Of a DNA stretch of 64,000 bases, positions 45,740 through 55,788 are shown piece after piece (position 1 is the stretch's first letter; the number at the start of each line of letters is the position of its first letter). Origin of the DNA: an uncultured Clostridia bacterium (GTDB taxonomy: Bacteria > Bacillota > Clostridia > Lachnospirales > CAG-274); assembly GCA_944383305.1 (NCBI GenBank), contig CALWOZ010000003.1, forward strand, positions 1-64,000, read 5' to 3'. The notes beneath the pieces are model-generated. The model was not told the origin of the DNA and did not search any database. It was given only the letters and a program-made list of their open reading frames with translations. The position numbers and the translations under genes were made by a program.

Positions 45740-46666
45740 ATGAAAATATGTTTTATATTTAGTGGTCAAGGTGCTCAATACAACGGTATGGGTAAAGAAC
45801 TTTATGACAACTTTTCAGTATGTAAAAAAGTATTTGAAGATGCAAACAATGCTTTAGATTTTAATATAACAGATATATGTTTTAATGAAGATGACAGACT
45901 TAATGAAACAGAATATACTCAACCAGCTATTTTAACAACAAGCTATGCTATATTTAAACTAATGGAAGAAAAAGGCATAAAAGCAGACTATATGGCTGGG
46001 CTTAGTCTTGGAGAATACTCTGCTCTTTGTGCTAGTGGTGCAATAGATTTTAAAGAAGGTGTAGCCTTAGTTAGAAAAAGAGGTAAATATATGACAGAGG
46101 CAGTTCCTGTTGGAGTTGGTGCTATGTCGGCTGTTATGAATACTGATGAAGATATTATAAATAAAGTATTAAAAGAAGCATCTAATGATACAGAACTTGC
46201 TATGATAGCCAATTATAACGCACCAGGACAAATTGTAATAGCAGGACATACTAAAGCCATAGAACGAGCAGAAAATATTTTTAAAGAAAAAGGTATAAAA
46301 AAAGTTATAAGACTTAATGTAAGTGGTCCTTTTCATACTTCATTATTAAAACCTGCTAGTGATAAACTTAAAATAGAACTTGAAAATATAACTATTAACA
46401 CACCTAATGTAGATGTGTTTACAAACTTAACAGGTGAAAAGGTAGAAAACATAAAAGATACATTAATTAAACAAGTAAAAAGTCCTGTTAAATGGGAACA
46501 AACTATAAAAAATCTTATTAATCTTGGGGTTGACACTTTTATAGAGTTAGGACCTGGAAAAACTTTATCATCTTTTGTTAAAAAAGTTAGTAAAGAAGTT
46601 AATGTATACAACGTAGAAGACTTATCTAGTTTAGAAAAAACTTGTAAAGGAATAGGTATAGAATAA
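45740..46666 (+). CDS. fabD: malonyl-CoA:ACP transacylase
   Basis: FabD loads malonate onto ACP. The 308-residue protein has FIFSGQGAQYNGMGKELYD at the start, the nucleophile serine in AGLSLGEYSALC (near residue 89), and the catalytic histidine in SGPFHTSLLKPA (near 198). AAGGAG precedes the ATG. The stop overlaps the fabG start (TAATG). Confidence 0.97.
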   Translation: MKICFIFSGQGAQYNGMGKELYDNFSVCKKVFEDANNALDFNITDICFNEDDRLNETEYTQPAILTTSYAIFKLMEEKGIKADYMAGLSLGEYSALCASGAIDFKEGVALVRKRGKYMTEAVPVGVGAMSAVMNTDEDIINKVLKEASNDTELAMIANYNAPGQIVIAGHTKAIERAENIFKEKGIKKVIRLNVSGPFHTSLLKPASDKLKIELENITINTPNVDVFTNLTGEKVENIKDTLIKQVKSPVKWEQTIKNLINLGVDTFIELGPGKTLSSFVKKVSKEVNVYNVEDLSSLEKTCKGIGIE

Positions 46667-47397
46667 TGTTAAAAGAAAAAACAGTAATAGTTACAGGTGG
46701 TGCTAAAGGTATAGGAAAGGCTATTGCAATAGCTTTTGCTAAAGAAGGTGCAAACATTGTTTTAAATTATAGAAGCACAAGTCCAGATGATGTAGTTAAA
46801 GAAATAGAAGCCCTTGGCGTAAAATGTTTAACCGTTATGGCAGATATTAGTGATTTTAATCAAGCTAAAGAATTAGTAGATAACGCAATAGAAGAATTTA
46901 AAACAATAGATGTTTTAATAAATAATGCTGGTATAACAAAAGACAATCTTCTTTTAAAAATGTCTGAAGATGATTTTGATATGGTTATAAACACAAATCT
47001 TAAAGGTGCTTTTAATATGATAAAACACACAAGTAAAATAATGCTTAAACAAAAAAGTGGAACTATTATAAATATGAGTAGCGTTGTTGGTTTAACTGGT
47101 AATATTGGTCAAGTAAACTACTCTGCTAGTAAGGCTGGTATGATAGGTATGACATTTTCTACTGCTAGAGAGCTTGCATCTCGTGGCATAACTTGCAATG
47201 CTATTGCTCCTGGATTTATAAAAACAGATATGACAGAGGTTTTATCTGATAACATAAAAGAAAGTATTTTAAATACAATACCTTTAAAAAGATTTGGTAC
47301 AACAGATGAAATAGCTAGTACCGCAATATTTTTAGCTAAAAATAAATATATAACAGGACAAGTGATTACTGTCGATGGTGGTATGGTAATGGCTTAA
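46666..47397 (+). CDS. fabG: 3-oxoacyl-ACP reductase
   Basis: FabG reduces 3-ketoacyl-ACP with NADPH. The 243-residue short-chain dehydrogenase has TGGAKGIGKAIA (cofactor loop, about residues 11-22), NNAG, and the catalytic Ser-Tyr-Lys in MSSVVG and YSASKAGMIG (Tyr near 150). It overlaps fabD by one base. Confidence 0.97.
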   Translation: MLKEKTVIVTGGAKGIGKAIAIAFAKEGANIVLNYRSTSPDDVVKEIEALGVKCLTVMADISDFNQAKELVDNAIEEFKTIDVLINNAGITKDNLLLKMSEDDFDMVINTNLKGAFNMIKHTSKIMLKQKSGTIINMSSVVGLTGNIGQVNYSASKAGMIGMTFSTARELASRGITCNAIAPGFIKTDMTEVLSDNIKESILNTIPLKRFGTTDEIASTAIFLAKNKYITGQVITVDGGMVMA

Positions 47398-47413
47398 TCC
47401 TTAGGAGGTTAAT

Positions 47414-48652
47414 ATGGAAAGACGAGTAGTAATAACAGGTATGGGATTAGTTACACCTGTTGGTAATAATGTTAATGAATTTTGGGATAGTATAAAAAAT
47501 GGTAAACACGGTATAGGACATATTACACATTTTGACACTTCAGATTCTAAAGTAAAAATAGCAGCTGAACTTAAAAATTTTGAACCAGAAAAAGTTTTAG
47601 ATAAAAAAGAAATAAGAAGACTTGAGCCTTTTAGTGTATATGCTTTATATGCAGCTCAAGAAGCAGTTGATAATAGTGGTCTTGACTTAAATAAAATAGA
47701 CCCATATAGATTTGGAACAATTATTGGATCTGGTATGGGTGGTATTGGTATGATTGAAGACCAAATGATTAAAATGGTAGAAAAAGGTCCTTCAAGACTT
47801 GCTCCTTTATTTATCCCTAGTGTTATAACAAATATGGCAGCAGGACACGTTGCTATACGTTTTGGTGCAAAAGGTTCTTGTGAAACTGCTATAACTGCTT
47901 GTGCAACAAGTACCAGTTGTATTGGTATGGCTTTTAGAAATATAAAATATGGATATGAAGATATTATATTAGCTGGTGGTACAGAAAGTACAATTACAAA
48001 AGCTGGTATTGGTGGCTTTGCCGCTTTAAAAGCCTTATCTACATCTGAAGATTTAGACAGAGCATCTATCCCATTTGATAAAGAGAGAAATGGCTTTGTT
48101 ATGGGTGAAGGTGCTGGTATATTAGTTTTAGAAGAGTTAGAACACGCCAAAAAACGTGGTGCAAAAATATTAGCAGAAGTTGTTGGATATGGTGCTACTT
48201 GTGATGCTTATCATATGACTGCTCCTTGTGAAGATGGTGATGGTGCTGCTCGTGCTATGATTAAAGCTATGGAAGAAGCTAATGTAAGTCCATCGGATAT
48301 TACATATATAAATGCTCACGGCACAAGCACACCTGCTAATGATGTAGGCGAAACTAAAGCCATTAAAACTGCCCTTAAAGACAATGCTTATAATGTTTCT
48401 ATAAGCTCTACAAAGTCTATGACTGGTCATCTTTTAGGTGCAACAGGTGCGGTTGAGGCTATTGCTTGTATATTAGCTCTACAAAATAACTTTGTACCAC
48501 CAACAGCTAATTATAAAGTGCCAGACGAAGAATGTGACTTAGATTATACACCAAATGTTGGTAAAGAACGTGAAATGAAATATGCTTTATCTAACACTCT
48601 TGGTTTTGGTGGACATAATGCTGTGTTATGTCTAAAAAAATGGGAGGAGTAA
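47414..48652 (+). CDS. fabF: 3-oxoacyl-ACP synthase II
   Basis: FabF elongates acyl-ACP with malonyl-ACP. The 412-residue protein has the Cys-His-His triad in TACATSTSCIG (Cys near residue 164), NAHGTSTPANDVGE and GHLLGATGAVEA. AGGAGG precedes the ATG, 16 bases after fabG. Confidence 0.97.
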   Translation: MERRVVITGMGLVTPVGNNVNEFWDSIKNGKHGIGHITHFDTSDSKVKIAAELKNFEPEKVLDKKEIRRLEPFSVYALYAAQEAVDNSGLDLNKIDPYRFGTIIGSGMGGIGMIEDQMIKMVEKGPSRLAPLFIPSVITNMAAGHVAIRFGAKGSCETAITACATSTSCIGMAFRNIKYGYEDIILAGGTESTITKAGIGGFAALKALSTSEDLDRASIPFDKERNGFVMGEGAGILVLEELEHAKKRGAKILAEVVGYGATCDAYHMTAPCEDGDGAARAMIKAMEEANVSPSDITYINAHGTSTPANDVGETKAIKTALKDNAYNVSISSTKSMTGHLLGATGAVEAIACILALQNNFVPPTANYKVPDEECDLDYTPNVGKEREMKYALSNTLGFGGHNAVLCLKKWEE

Positions 48653-48656
48653 TAAA

Positions 48657-49145
48657 ATGGAATTTGAAAAAATTAAAGATTTAATGCAAAGTTTAGATAA
48701 TTCTAGTCTTATGGATTTTGAACTTAAATTAAACGATGGCTTTTATCTTAGAATGAATAAATATAATAGCCAACCTACACAAAATCATACGTTTATACAA
48801 GAACAACCAGTACAAAAAACTCCTGAACATTCTCATACTATTAATAACATAGCAGAAAACATATCAGAACCTATAACTATAATTCCTGAAACAAAACAAG
48901 AAGTAAAAGAAGGCAACATTATATCTAGTCCAATAGTAGGAACGTTTTATTCTAGTAGCTCCCCTACTAAACCTGCCTATGTAAAAGTAGGTGACAAGGT
49001 AAAAGAAGGCGATGTTTTATGTATTATAGAAGCTATGAAAGTTATGAATGAAATAACAAGCCAATATAGTGGAGAAATTGTAGAAATAATGGTTGAAAAT
49101 GAAGATATGGTTGAATATAACCAACCTTTATTTAGAATAGTATAA
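48657..49145 (+). CDS. accB: biotin carboxyl carrier protein of acetyl-CoA carboxylase
   Basis: The 162-residue protein has a small N-terminal domain, a Pro/Thr/Glu-rich linker (about residues 45-85) and a biotinyl domain with the lysine in EAMKVMNEI (about residues 126-134). The carried biotin shuttles CO2 between AccC and AccD/AccA. It begins 4 bases after fabF. A terminator-like hairpin lies downstream, before fabZ. Confidence 0.96.
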   Translation: MEFEKIKDLMQSLDNSSLMDFELKLNDGFYLRMNKYNSQPTQNHTFIQEQPVQKTPEHSHTINNIAENISEPITIIPETKQEVKEGNIISSPIVGTFYSSSSPTKPAYVKVGDKVKEGDVLCIIEAMKVMNEITSQYSGEIVEIMVENEDMVEYNQPLFRIV

Positions 49146-49204
49146 TTATTTTAAACTAATTTATATTTTATATAAAAATTTTTTAATAGATAGTCATATA
49201 ATAC

Positions 49205-49251
49205 TGTTATTAATATAGGTACTTTGCTACCTATATTAATAACAATTTTTA
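49205..49251 (+). terminator. terminator-like hairpin inside the fab operon
   Basis: Arms 49205-49221 and 49228-49244 pair perfectly over 17 bases around CTTTGC and are followed by ATTTTTAT. It lies between accB and fabZ, the only gap over 100 bases apart from those before fabK and accA. It may attenuate transcription of fabZ-accCDA or protect a processed 3' end. Confidence 0.7.
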
Positions 49252-49266
49252 TAAAGGAGAAATATT

Positions 49267-49686
49267 ATGAATATTAAAGAAATAATGGAAATTATCCCTC
49301 ATAGATACCCTTTTCTTCTAATAGATAAAATAGTAGAAATAGAAGAAGGTAAAAAAATAGTCGCTATAAAAAACGTAACTATGAACGAACAGTTTTTTCA
49401 AGGTCACTTTCCTGTTGAACCTGTTATGCCTGGTGTATTAATAATAGAGGCTATGGCTCAAGCTGGTGCTTGTGCAATTTTATCTTTAGATGAGTATAAA
49501 GGCAAAATTGCATATTTCGGTGCAATAAATAACGCAAAGTTTAGAGATAAAGTTGTTCCTGGAGATACTTTAAGACTAGAAGTAGAACTTTTAAAACTTA
49601 AAAAAGTAGCTGGCATTGGCAAGGGTATAGCTTATGTTGGAGATAAAAAAGTAGCCGAAGCTGAATTTACTTTTATGATTGGATAG
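49267..49686 (+). CDS. fabZ: 3-hydroxyacyl-ACP dehydratase
   Basis: FabZ removes water from 3-hydroxyacyl-ACP. The 139-residue hot-dog protein has IIPHRYPFLLIDKI with the catalytic histidine (near residue 12) and HFPVEPVMPGVLIIEAMAQA with the glutamate (near 64). AAAGGAG precedes the ATG. No FabA/FabM-type isomerase is seen nearby. Confidence 0.97.
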   Translation: MNIKEIMEIIPHRYPFLLIDKIVEIEEGKKIVAIKNVTMNEQFFQGHFPVEPVMPGVLIIEAMAQAGACAILSLDEYKGKIAYFGAINNAKFRDKVVPGDTLRLEVELLKLKKVAGIGKGIAYVGDKKVAEAEFTFMIG

Positions 49687-49697
49687 AGGTGGATTTT

Positions 49698-51044
49698 ATG
49701 TTTAATAAAATATTAATAGCAAATCGTGGTGAAATAGCAGTTAGGATAATTAGAGCTTGTAGAGAAATGGGCATAGCTACTGTGGCTGTATACTCTGAGG
49801 CAGATAAAAACGCATTACATACACAACTTGCAGATGAGGCTATTTGTATAGGTGGTAATAAAAGTTCATCTAGCTATCTTAATATGAATAACATTATAAG
49901 TGCTGCTTGTCTTACTGGTGCTAATGCTATACACCCTGGATTTGGATTTTTATCAGAAAATACAAAATTTGCAGATATGTGTAAAGAATGTAACATAAAA
50001 TTTATAGGACCAGACGCTAAAACAATAGACCTTATGGGTAACAAGGCTAACGCTAGAAAACTTATGATAGAAGCAGGCGTTCCAGTCACTCCAGGTAGCG
50101 ACGGCGTTGTCGAAAGCATAGAAAAAGCAAAAGAGCTTGCTAAAGAATTTGGATATCCTGTTATGATAAAGGCATCGGCTGGTGGTGGTGGTCGTGGCAT
50201 AAGAATAGTTAGAGAGGAAAAAGACTTAGAAGAAGCTTATAACTCTGCTAAAAGTGAAGCTAAAGTAGCCTTTGGTGATGATAGCATATATATGGAAAAA
50301 GTTATAGAAAATGCTAGACATATAGAAGTTCAAGTATTGGCAGATGAATATGGTAATGCTATACACTTAGGAGAAAGAGATTGCTCTTTACAAAGAAGAA
50401 ATCAAAAAGTATTAGAAGAAGCCCCTTCTATTGCTCTTAACGAAGAAACTAGAAAAGCTATGGGTGAGGCTGCTATTAAGGCTGTTAAAGCATCTAATTA
50501 TAAAAATGCTGGTACAATAGAGTTTTTATACGGTAAAGATAATAAATTTTATTTTATGGAAATGAATACTCGTATACAAGTAGAACACCCTGTTACTGAA
50601 ATGATAACCGATATAGATATTGTTAAAGAACAAATAAGAATAGCTTATGGTGAAAAGCTAAGATACACTCAAGAAGACGTTAAGTTTAATGGACATAGTA
50701 TAGAATGTAGAATAAATGCAGAAGACCCTTACAATAACTTTGCCCCTTCTCCAGGTAAAATAGACTATCTCTTTTTACCTAGTGGTTGTAACGGACTTAG
50801 AGTAGATAGTGCTGTTTATGCTGGATATACAATTCCTAGTTTTTATGATTCTATGATAGCCAAAGTTATAACAAAGGGAAAGACTAGAGAAGAAGCTATA
50901 CAAAAAATGAAAAGAGCTTTAAATGAGTTTGTTATAGAAGGAATTAAAACTAATATAGACTTTCATATGGAGCTTTTAGAAGATGAAGATTACTTAAATG
51001 GAGATTTTGATACATCATTTATAAATAATAAAATATTAAAATAG
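49698..51044 (+). CDS. accC: biotin carboxylase subunit of acetyl-CoA carboxylase
   Basis: AccC carboxylates the biotin of AccB using ATP and bicarbonate. The 448-residue ATP-grasp protein has NKILIANRGEIAVRIIRACR, the glycine-rich loop KASAGGGGRGIRIV (about residues 159-172), and MEMNTRIQVEHPVTE with metal and catalytic residues. ATG 49698 is preferred to GTG 49689, which lies within the GAGGTGG ribosome site. Confidence 0.97.
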   Translation: MFNKILIANRGEIAVRIIRACREMGIATVAVYSEADKNALHTQLADEAICIGGNKSSSSYLNMNNIISAACLTGANAIHPGFGFLSENTKFADMCKECNIKFIGPDAKTIDLMGNKANARKLMIEAGVPVTPGSDGVVESIEKAKELAKEFGYPVMIKASAGGGGRGIRIVREEKDLEEAYNSAKSEAKVAFGDDSIYMEKVIENARHIEVQVLADEYGNAIHLGERDCSLQRRNQKVLEEAPSIALNEETRKAMGEAAIKAVKASNYKNAGTIEFLYGKDNKFYFMEMNTRIQVEHPVTEMITDIDIVKEQIRIAYGEKLRYTQEDVKFNGHSIECRINAEDPYNNFAPSPGKIDYLFLPSGCNGLRVDSAVYAGYTIPSFYDSMIAKVITKGKTREEAIQKMKRALNEFVIEGIKTNIDFHMELLEDEDYLNGDFDTSFINNKILK

Positions 51045-51065
51045 GCTTTTGAAAGGAAGATTAAT

Positions 51066-51926
51066 ATGGATTTATTTAAAAACAAAAAAAGTCCTAATAA
51101 TATAGATAAAAAAGGTGTAAAACAAAAGCTTTTTGCAAAGCCAGAAGTGCCAACAGGACTTTGTATAAAATGTAGTGGTTGTGGTACTACTATATACTCC
51201 AAAGAACTAGGCTTATATAACGTTTGTCCAGAATGTAACTTTTATTTTAGATTATCTGCTAGAGATAGAATAAAAACTATTGCCGATAAAAATATTTTTG
51301 TAGAATTTGATAAGGATATGCATGCAAAAAATCCTTTAAATTATCCTAACTATGATGAAAAAATTCAAAATTTAAAAGAGAAAACTGGTCTTAATGACGC
51401 CGTAGTTACTGGTAAATGTCAAATATACGGCAAAGATTGTGTATTATGTGTAATGGATTCTAAATTTATAATGGGTAGTATGGGTTCTGTGGTAGGTGAA
51501 AAAATAACACGAGCTTTTGAATATGCCACAGAACACAAATTGCCTATTATTATATTCACCGCATCTGGTGGAGCTAGAATGCAAGAAGGTATAGTATCTC
51601 TTATGCAAATGGCAAAAGTTAGTGCTGCTGCTAGCAGACATTCTGATGCTGGTCTTTTATATGTAACTGTATTGACAGACCCTACAACTGGTGGTGTTAC
51701 GGCAAGCTTTGGTATGCTTGGTGATATAATCTTAGCTGAACCTAACACACTTATTGGATTTGCTGGTCCTCGAGTTATAGAACAAACTATTAAACAAAAA
51801 TTACCTGAAGGTTTTCAAAAAGCTGAATTTTTATTAGAACACGGATTTGTAGATGCTATTGTTGAAAGGCAAAATATTAAAAAGACTTTATCTACTATAT
51901 TAAAAATACACAAAAACCCTGTATAA
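51066..51926 (+). CDS. accD: acetyl-CoA carboxylase carboxyltransferase beta subunit
   Basis: AccD forms the carboxyltransferase with AccA. The 286-residue protein has the four-cysteine zinc ribbon (CIKCSGCG and CPECN, about residues 33-57) and the crotonase-like core with [28 protein letters not shown] precedes the ATG, 21 bases after accC. Confidence 0.96.
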   Translation: MDLFKNKKSPNNIDKKGVKQKLFAKPEVPTGLCIKCSGCGTTIYSKELGLYNVCPECNFYFRLSARDRIKTIADKNIFVEFDKDMHAKNPLNYPNYDEKIQNLKEKTGLNDAVVTGKCQIYGKDCVLCVMDSKFIMGSMGSVVGEKITRAFEYATEHKLPIIIFTASGGARMQEGIVSLMQMAKVSAAASRHSDAGLLYVTVLTDPTTGGVTASFGMLGDIILAEPNTLIGFAGPRVIEQTIKQKLPEGFQKAEFLLEHGFVDAIVERQNIKKTLSTILKIHKNPV

Positions 51927-52002
51927 AACTAACTTAATATTTATTGTAAAAAATTTGGTTATATAATAAACAAAATATAAATATTATTAATCAAAATTAA
52001 CA

Positions 52003-52018
52003 AATTGACCAATCAATT
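52003..52018 (+). promoter_or_regulatory. possible second FabT-like operator upstream of accA
   Basis: AATTGA-CCAA-TCAATT is a perfect inverted repeat, 20 bases before the accA start in the 112-base gap after accD. It differs from the FabT core in the first base of each half and in the spacing of four, so the assignment is weak. Confidence 0.3.
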
Positions 52019-52038
52019 AAAAATTAGGAGGTATTAAA

Positions 52039-52839
52039 ATGTCCACTGCTTTTGAAACAGTTAGATTAGCAAGACGAGTGACTAGACCTAATGCTAAAGA
52101 ATATATAGACTATATATTTACAAATTTTGTAGAATTACACGGAGATAGAGTATATAAAGATGACAAAGCTGTCATAGGTGGCATTGCTCTTTTAGACCAT
52201 CAACCAGTTACTATTGTTGGTATACAAAAAGGTTCTACAATAGAAGAAAATATAGAGAGAAACTTTGGTTCACCTCATCCAGAAGGATACAGAAAAGCAC
52301 TAAGACTTATGAAACAAGCAGAAAAATTTAATAGACCTATAATAACTTTTATAAACACATCTGGTGCATACTGTGGCATAGGTGCTGAAGAACGTGGTCA
52401 AGGTGAGGCTATCGCTAGAAATCTCTTTGAAATGGCTAATTTAAAAGTACCTATTATAGCTATCGTTATAGGCGAAGGTGGTAGTGGTGGTGCTTTAGCT
52501 CTTGGTGTAGCTGATAAAGTATGGATGCTTGAAAACTCTGTTTATTCTATATTATCTCCAGAGGGATTTGCAAGTATTTTATGGAAAGATGCAACAAAGG
52601 CTCCAGAAGCTGCCCAGCTTATGAAAATAACAGCTAAAGACCTTTTAGAGTTAGGTATTATAGAAAAAGTTATTCCTGAAGTAGACGGTGGTGTAGAAAT
52701 GGATTTTATGTATACTGCACACATTTTAAAAGAAGAACTTATAAAAGAAGTAAATGCCCTTTTAAATATAGATAAAAATAAATTATTAGATGATAGATAT
52801 AATCGCTTTAGAAAAATGGGCGAATTTGAAGAGTTTTAA
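52039..52839 (+). CDS. accA: acetyl-CoA carboxylase carboxyltransferase alpha subunit
   Basis: The 266-residue alpha subunit completes the carboxyltransferase. It has [40 protein letters not shown] and the oxyanion-hole [20 protein letters not shown]. It is shorter than the enteric form (about 319) because the N-terminal helix pair is trimmed, as in many Firmicutes. AGGAGG precedes the ATG. Last gene of the operon. Confidence 0.96.
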   Translation: MSTAFETVRLARRVTRPNAKEYIDYIFTNFVELHGDRVYKDDKAVIGGIALLDHQPVTIVGIQKGSTIEENIERNFGSPHPEGYRKALRLMKQAEKFNRPIITFINTSGAYCGIGAEERGQGEAIARNLFEMANLKVPIIAIVIGEGGSGGALALGVADKVWMLENSVYSILSPEGFASILWKDATKAPEAAQLMKITAKDLLELGIIEKVIPEVDGGVEMDFMYTAHILKEELIKEVNALLNIDKNKLLDDRYNRFRKMGEFEEF

Positions 52840-52851
52840 TAAATTTCATAG

Positions 52852-52909
52852 GTTATATACTGTTATAGCAAACGTTAAATAGCAAAGCTAAATAGTATAT
52901 AACTTTTTT
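52852..52909 (+). terminator. terminator of the fab/acc operon
   Basis: GTTATATACT (52852-52861) pairs with AGTATATAAC (52894-52903), with a smaller AGC-AAA-GCT hairpin inside, followed by TTTTTT. It begins 12 bases beyond the accA stop. Confidence 0.8.
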
Positions 52910-53052
52910 ATTAAAATTTATATAAAATAAATAATAACTAAATTTTAATATTAAAATAAAAATTAGTTATTAATAATCTATTTTTTAATAAAATTATTGT
53001 AAATAATATTTATATTTGATAAAATATAATAAAAATCTAATGAGGTGATATT

Positions 53053-53601
53053 ATGAAAAATTTATTAATTATTATAGACTATCAATATGACTTTGTTGCA
53101 GATGATGGACTTTTAACAGCTGGTAAGCCTGCTCAAATTATAGAAGATAATATATATAATTTATCTAGTACATATATAAAAAATAAACAAGATATAATAT
53201 TTACATTAGATACACATATTAAAGAAGAATGGCATATACACCCAGAAAGTAAAAGCTTTAATATTCATTGTGAAAAGGGTACAAAAGGATATGAACCATA
53301 TGGTAAATTAAAAGAGATTTTATCCTATGAAAATTGTAAAATGTTAGAAAAAAAAGGATACTCTCCTACAACACAAGATATAGAAAAAGTAATAAATAAC
53401 TATGACCATATAGAGTTATGTGGTGTTGTTACAGACATATGTGTTTTACAAACTGCTATTATGCTCTATAATACTTGTGTTAATATGGGTAAAAATATTA
53501 AATTTAAAGTAAATTCTAAGGCTTGTGCTTCTTTTAATGAACAAGGTCATACATTTGCCATTGAATATATGAAAAATATTCTAGGATTTGAAATTGTTTA
53601 A
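53053..53601 (+). CDS. cysteine hydrolase of the isochorismatase/nicotinamidase family
   Basis: The 182-residue protein has the catalytic aspartate in IIIDYQYDF (Asp9), the metal-site region LDTHIKEEWHIHPES as in nicotinamidases, and the nucleophile cysteine in CGVVTDICVLQTA (near residue 133). The DTHxxxxxxxHPE layout favours a PncA-like nicotinamidase (nicotinamide to nicotinate), but other amidases share it. AGGTG precedes the ATG. It is followed 36 bases later by a Nudix gene. Confidence 0.82.
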   Translation: MKNLLIIIDYQYDFVADDGLLTAGKPAQIIEDNIYNLSSTYIKNKQDIIFTLDTHIKEEWHIHPESKSFNIHCEKGTKGYEPYGKLKEILSYENCKMLEKKGYSPTTQDIEKVINNYDHIELCGVVTDICVLQTAIMLYNTCVNMGKNIKFKVNSKACASFNEQGHTFAIEYMKNILGFEIV

Positions 53602-53637
53602 TAAAAATTAATTGAGTCTTTAATAGAAAGGTAATTT

Positions 53638-54042
53638 ATGGAAGAAAAATTTGGTATTGCTATTAAATGTCTTTTAAAAAATGAATATAACAAATATCTT
53701 ATTCTAAAAAAGACAGAAGAAGAAGCAAAAAATGATGCAAGTGAAAATTTATACGACATACCCGGTGGTAGAATGGAATATGGTGAGGACATAATCGATA
53801 CACTTGTTAGAGAGGTTTTTGAAGAAACTGGTATTAAACTTAAGTTAAATCAAATAGAAAAAATATTAAATGCTAAATCTATTATTAGAAAAGATGGATT
53901 AAATTTAGTTGTTATTACATATATTGCTAATGTAAAAAATTGTAGTGTTAAAATTAGCTCAGAACATAGTGAATTTTATTGGATTGATAAAAATTTTAAA
54001 GATTTACCTAAATGGATAATAGATATTATATCTATGGTATAA
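53638..54042 (+). CDS. Nudix hydrolase
   Basis: The 134-residue protein has a complete Nudix box, GGRMEYGEDIIDTLVREV continuing FEETGI (about residues 39-62), with all metal-binding glutamates. Substrates are nucleoside diphosphate derivatives; the exact one is unknown. Its place next to a nicotinamidase-like gene is compatible with NAD-related housekeeping. The TAA lies at the start of a terminator stem. Confidence 0.88.
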   Translation: MEEKFGIAIKCLLKNEYNKYLILKKTEEEAKNDASENLYDIPGGRMEYGEDIIDTLVREVFEETGIKLKLNQIEKILNAKSIIRKDGLNLVVITYIANVKNCSVKISSEHSEFYWIDKNFKDLPKWIIDIISMV

Positions 54043-54080
54043 ACAAAGGCTACTTAATTAAGTAGCCTTTGTTTGTTTTT
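54041..54080 (+). terminator. terminator after the Nudix gene
   Basis: A 34-base perfect palindrome (54041-54074) followed by GTTTTTA. A-runs on the other side make it usable for the convergent glmM transcript as well. Confidence 0.9.
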
Positions 54081-54107
54081 AAATCTTTAACTTATTAAAT
54101 AAATTAA

Positions 54108-55457
54108 TTATTTTAATTTTTCTTCTATTAATTTGGCTAATTTTTTAGCCTCTGTTTCTAACACATTTTGGTCATTTCCCTCTATCATAACTCTAACTAA
54201 AGGTTCTGTTCCAGAAGGTCTTATTAAAACTCGACCATTGCCTTCAAACATTTTTTCAAGGTTATCAATTGCATTTTTTATATCTTCATTTTCAAGATAG
54301 CTATATTTATTTTTATTATTAACTTTAGCATTAATAAGTACTTGTGGTAAAACTTTTATAATACTTCTAAGTTCTGACAATGTTTTACCTGTTTTTTTCA
54401 TAACTTCTAAAATTTTAATAGCAGTTAATAGTCCATCACCTGTCGTATTATAATCTAAATATATAATATGTCCAGATTGTTCTCCACCAAAATTAAGTCC
54501 TTTTAAAAGCATTTCTTCTAGGACATATCTATCCCCTACTTTTGTTTTTAAAATATTTATATTATTTTTTTCACCCATTATAAAAAGACCTAAATTACTC
54601 ATAACAGTAGCTACAATAGTATTATCCTTAAGCTTACCTTGTTCTTTAAGATAGTTGCCACATATAGCCATTATTTCATCTCCATCTACTATGCTTCCAT
54701 TTTCATCTACTACAAGGCATCTATCTCCATCGCCATCAAAGGCTATACCTATGTTAGATTTATTATTTAAAACTTCTTTACATAAACTTTCCATATGAGT
54801 AGAGCCACAATTATCATTTATATTTAATCCATTAGGATCTCTAAATATAACATTGGTATTGGCTTTTAATTGTTCAAAAAGTATAGGAGCAACTTGATAT
54901 GTTGCGCCATTAGCACAGTCTATGGTAATGTTTAATCCTTCAAAGGTAGTAGATATTGTATTTTTTAAAAACTCTACATAGTCTTCAATAGCTTCTTCTT
55001 TTACTTGTCTATATCCTAAGTCTTTACCCTCTACATAAGGTATTTTATCATAGTTATTATCTATATAATCCTCTATTTCTTGCTCTATGCTATCATTAAG
55101 TTTAAATCCGTCGCTATTAAAAAATTTTATACCATTATCTTGAAAAGGATTATGACTAGCACTTATCATAACACCTGCATCTGCGTTATATTTTTTAACA
55201 AGATATGCTACTGCTGGTGTAGGTATAACCCCTAAAGATATAACTTTAGCACCAACAGAGCACATACCAGATATAAGACTTGCCTCTAACATATCACCAG
55301 ATATTCTTGTATCCATACCAACAATAATAGTTGGATTATGTTGATTTTGTTTATTTAAGACATATGCCCCTGCTCTTCCAATTTTATAAGCAAGTTCTGG
55401 AGTAAGTTCTATATTTGCAATACCACGAACACCATCTGTACCAAAATATTTTCCCAT
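54108..55457 (-). CDS. glmM: phosphoglucosamine mutase
   Basis: GlmM interconverts glucosamine-6- and -1-phosphate on the way to UDP-GlcNAc, the substrate of MurA. The 449-residue protein has MGKYFGTDGVRGIANIELTP, the phosphoserine loop ISASHNPFQDNGIKFF (Ser near residue 101), the metal loop DGDGDRC and the C-terminal RPSGTEPLVRVMIEG. ATG 55457 behind AGGAGG is used; the open frame runs 22 codons further into A/T-rich sequence. Confidence 0.96.
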   Translation of the reverse strand: MGKYFGTDGVRGIANIELTPELAYKIGRAGAYVLNKQNQHNPTIIVGMDTRISGDMLEASLISGMCSVGAKVISLGVIPTPAVAYLVKKYNADAGVMISASHNPFQDNGIKFFNSDGFKLNDSIEQEIEDYIDNNYDKIPYVEGKDLGYRQVKEEAIEDYVEFLKNTISTTFEGLNITIDCANGATYQVAPILFEQLKANTNVIFRDPNGLNINDNCGSTHMESLCKEVLNNKSNIGIAFDGDGDRCLVVDENGSIVDGDEIMAICGNYLKEQGKLKDNTIVATVMSNLGLFIMGEKNNINILKTKVGDRYVLEEMLLKGLNFGGEQSGHIIYLDYNTTGDGLLTAIKILEVMKKTGKTLSELRSIIKVLPQVLINAKVNNKNKYSYLENEDIKNAIDNLEKMFEGNGRVLIRPSGTEPLVRVMIEGNDQNVLETEAKKLAKLIEEKLK

Positions 55458-55788
55458 TTTTGTCCTCCTATCAAAATATTTATTATATTTTATATATTTT
55501 TTTGTAAAAAATATTAATAACAATTAATATTTATTATAACATTTATAATATTTTTGTTCAATAATTTTATTTTATACTATTGGTTATGCTTAATATTACT
55601 AAATATTTAAAATTAAAAAATAAATTTATATTTTTGTTAAATAAAATTTTTAAAATAATTTTTTAAGCATATGTTAATTATAAAAGAAAAGGCACCCAAA
55701 AGGTGCCTTCAGAAAAGAGAGAATTTTGAGGTTAGCCCTTTTAATAGGGCTAGGAGAGGAGTATCTATATCAATTAAAAACTTGTAAA
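55458..55788. other. intergenic region between glmM and an HtrA gene, with two hairpins
   Basis: No gene is seen. On the minus strand downstream of the HtrA stop are TTAGCCC/GGGCTA (55752-55732) and AAGGCACC/GGTGCCTT (55709-55689). The second is followed on that strand by TTTTCTTTT and is the probable terminator. The rest is A/T-rich and should hold the glmM promoter. Confidence 0.7.

Noticed and set aside
47656-48150. Minus-strand open frame of 164 codons
   Set aside because: Antisense to fabF; no ribosome site and no family resemblance.
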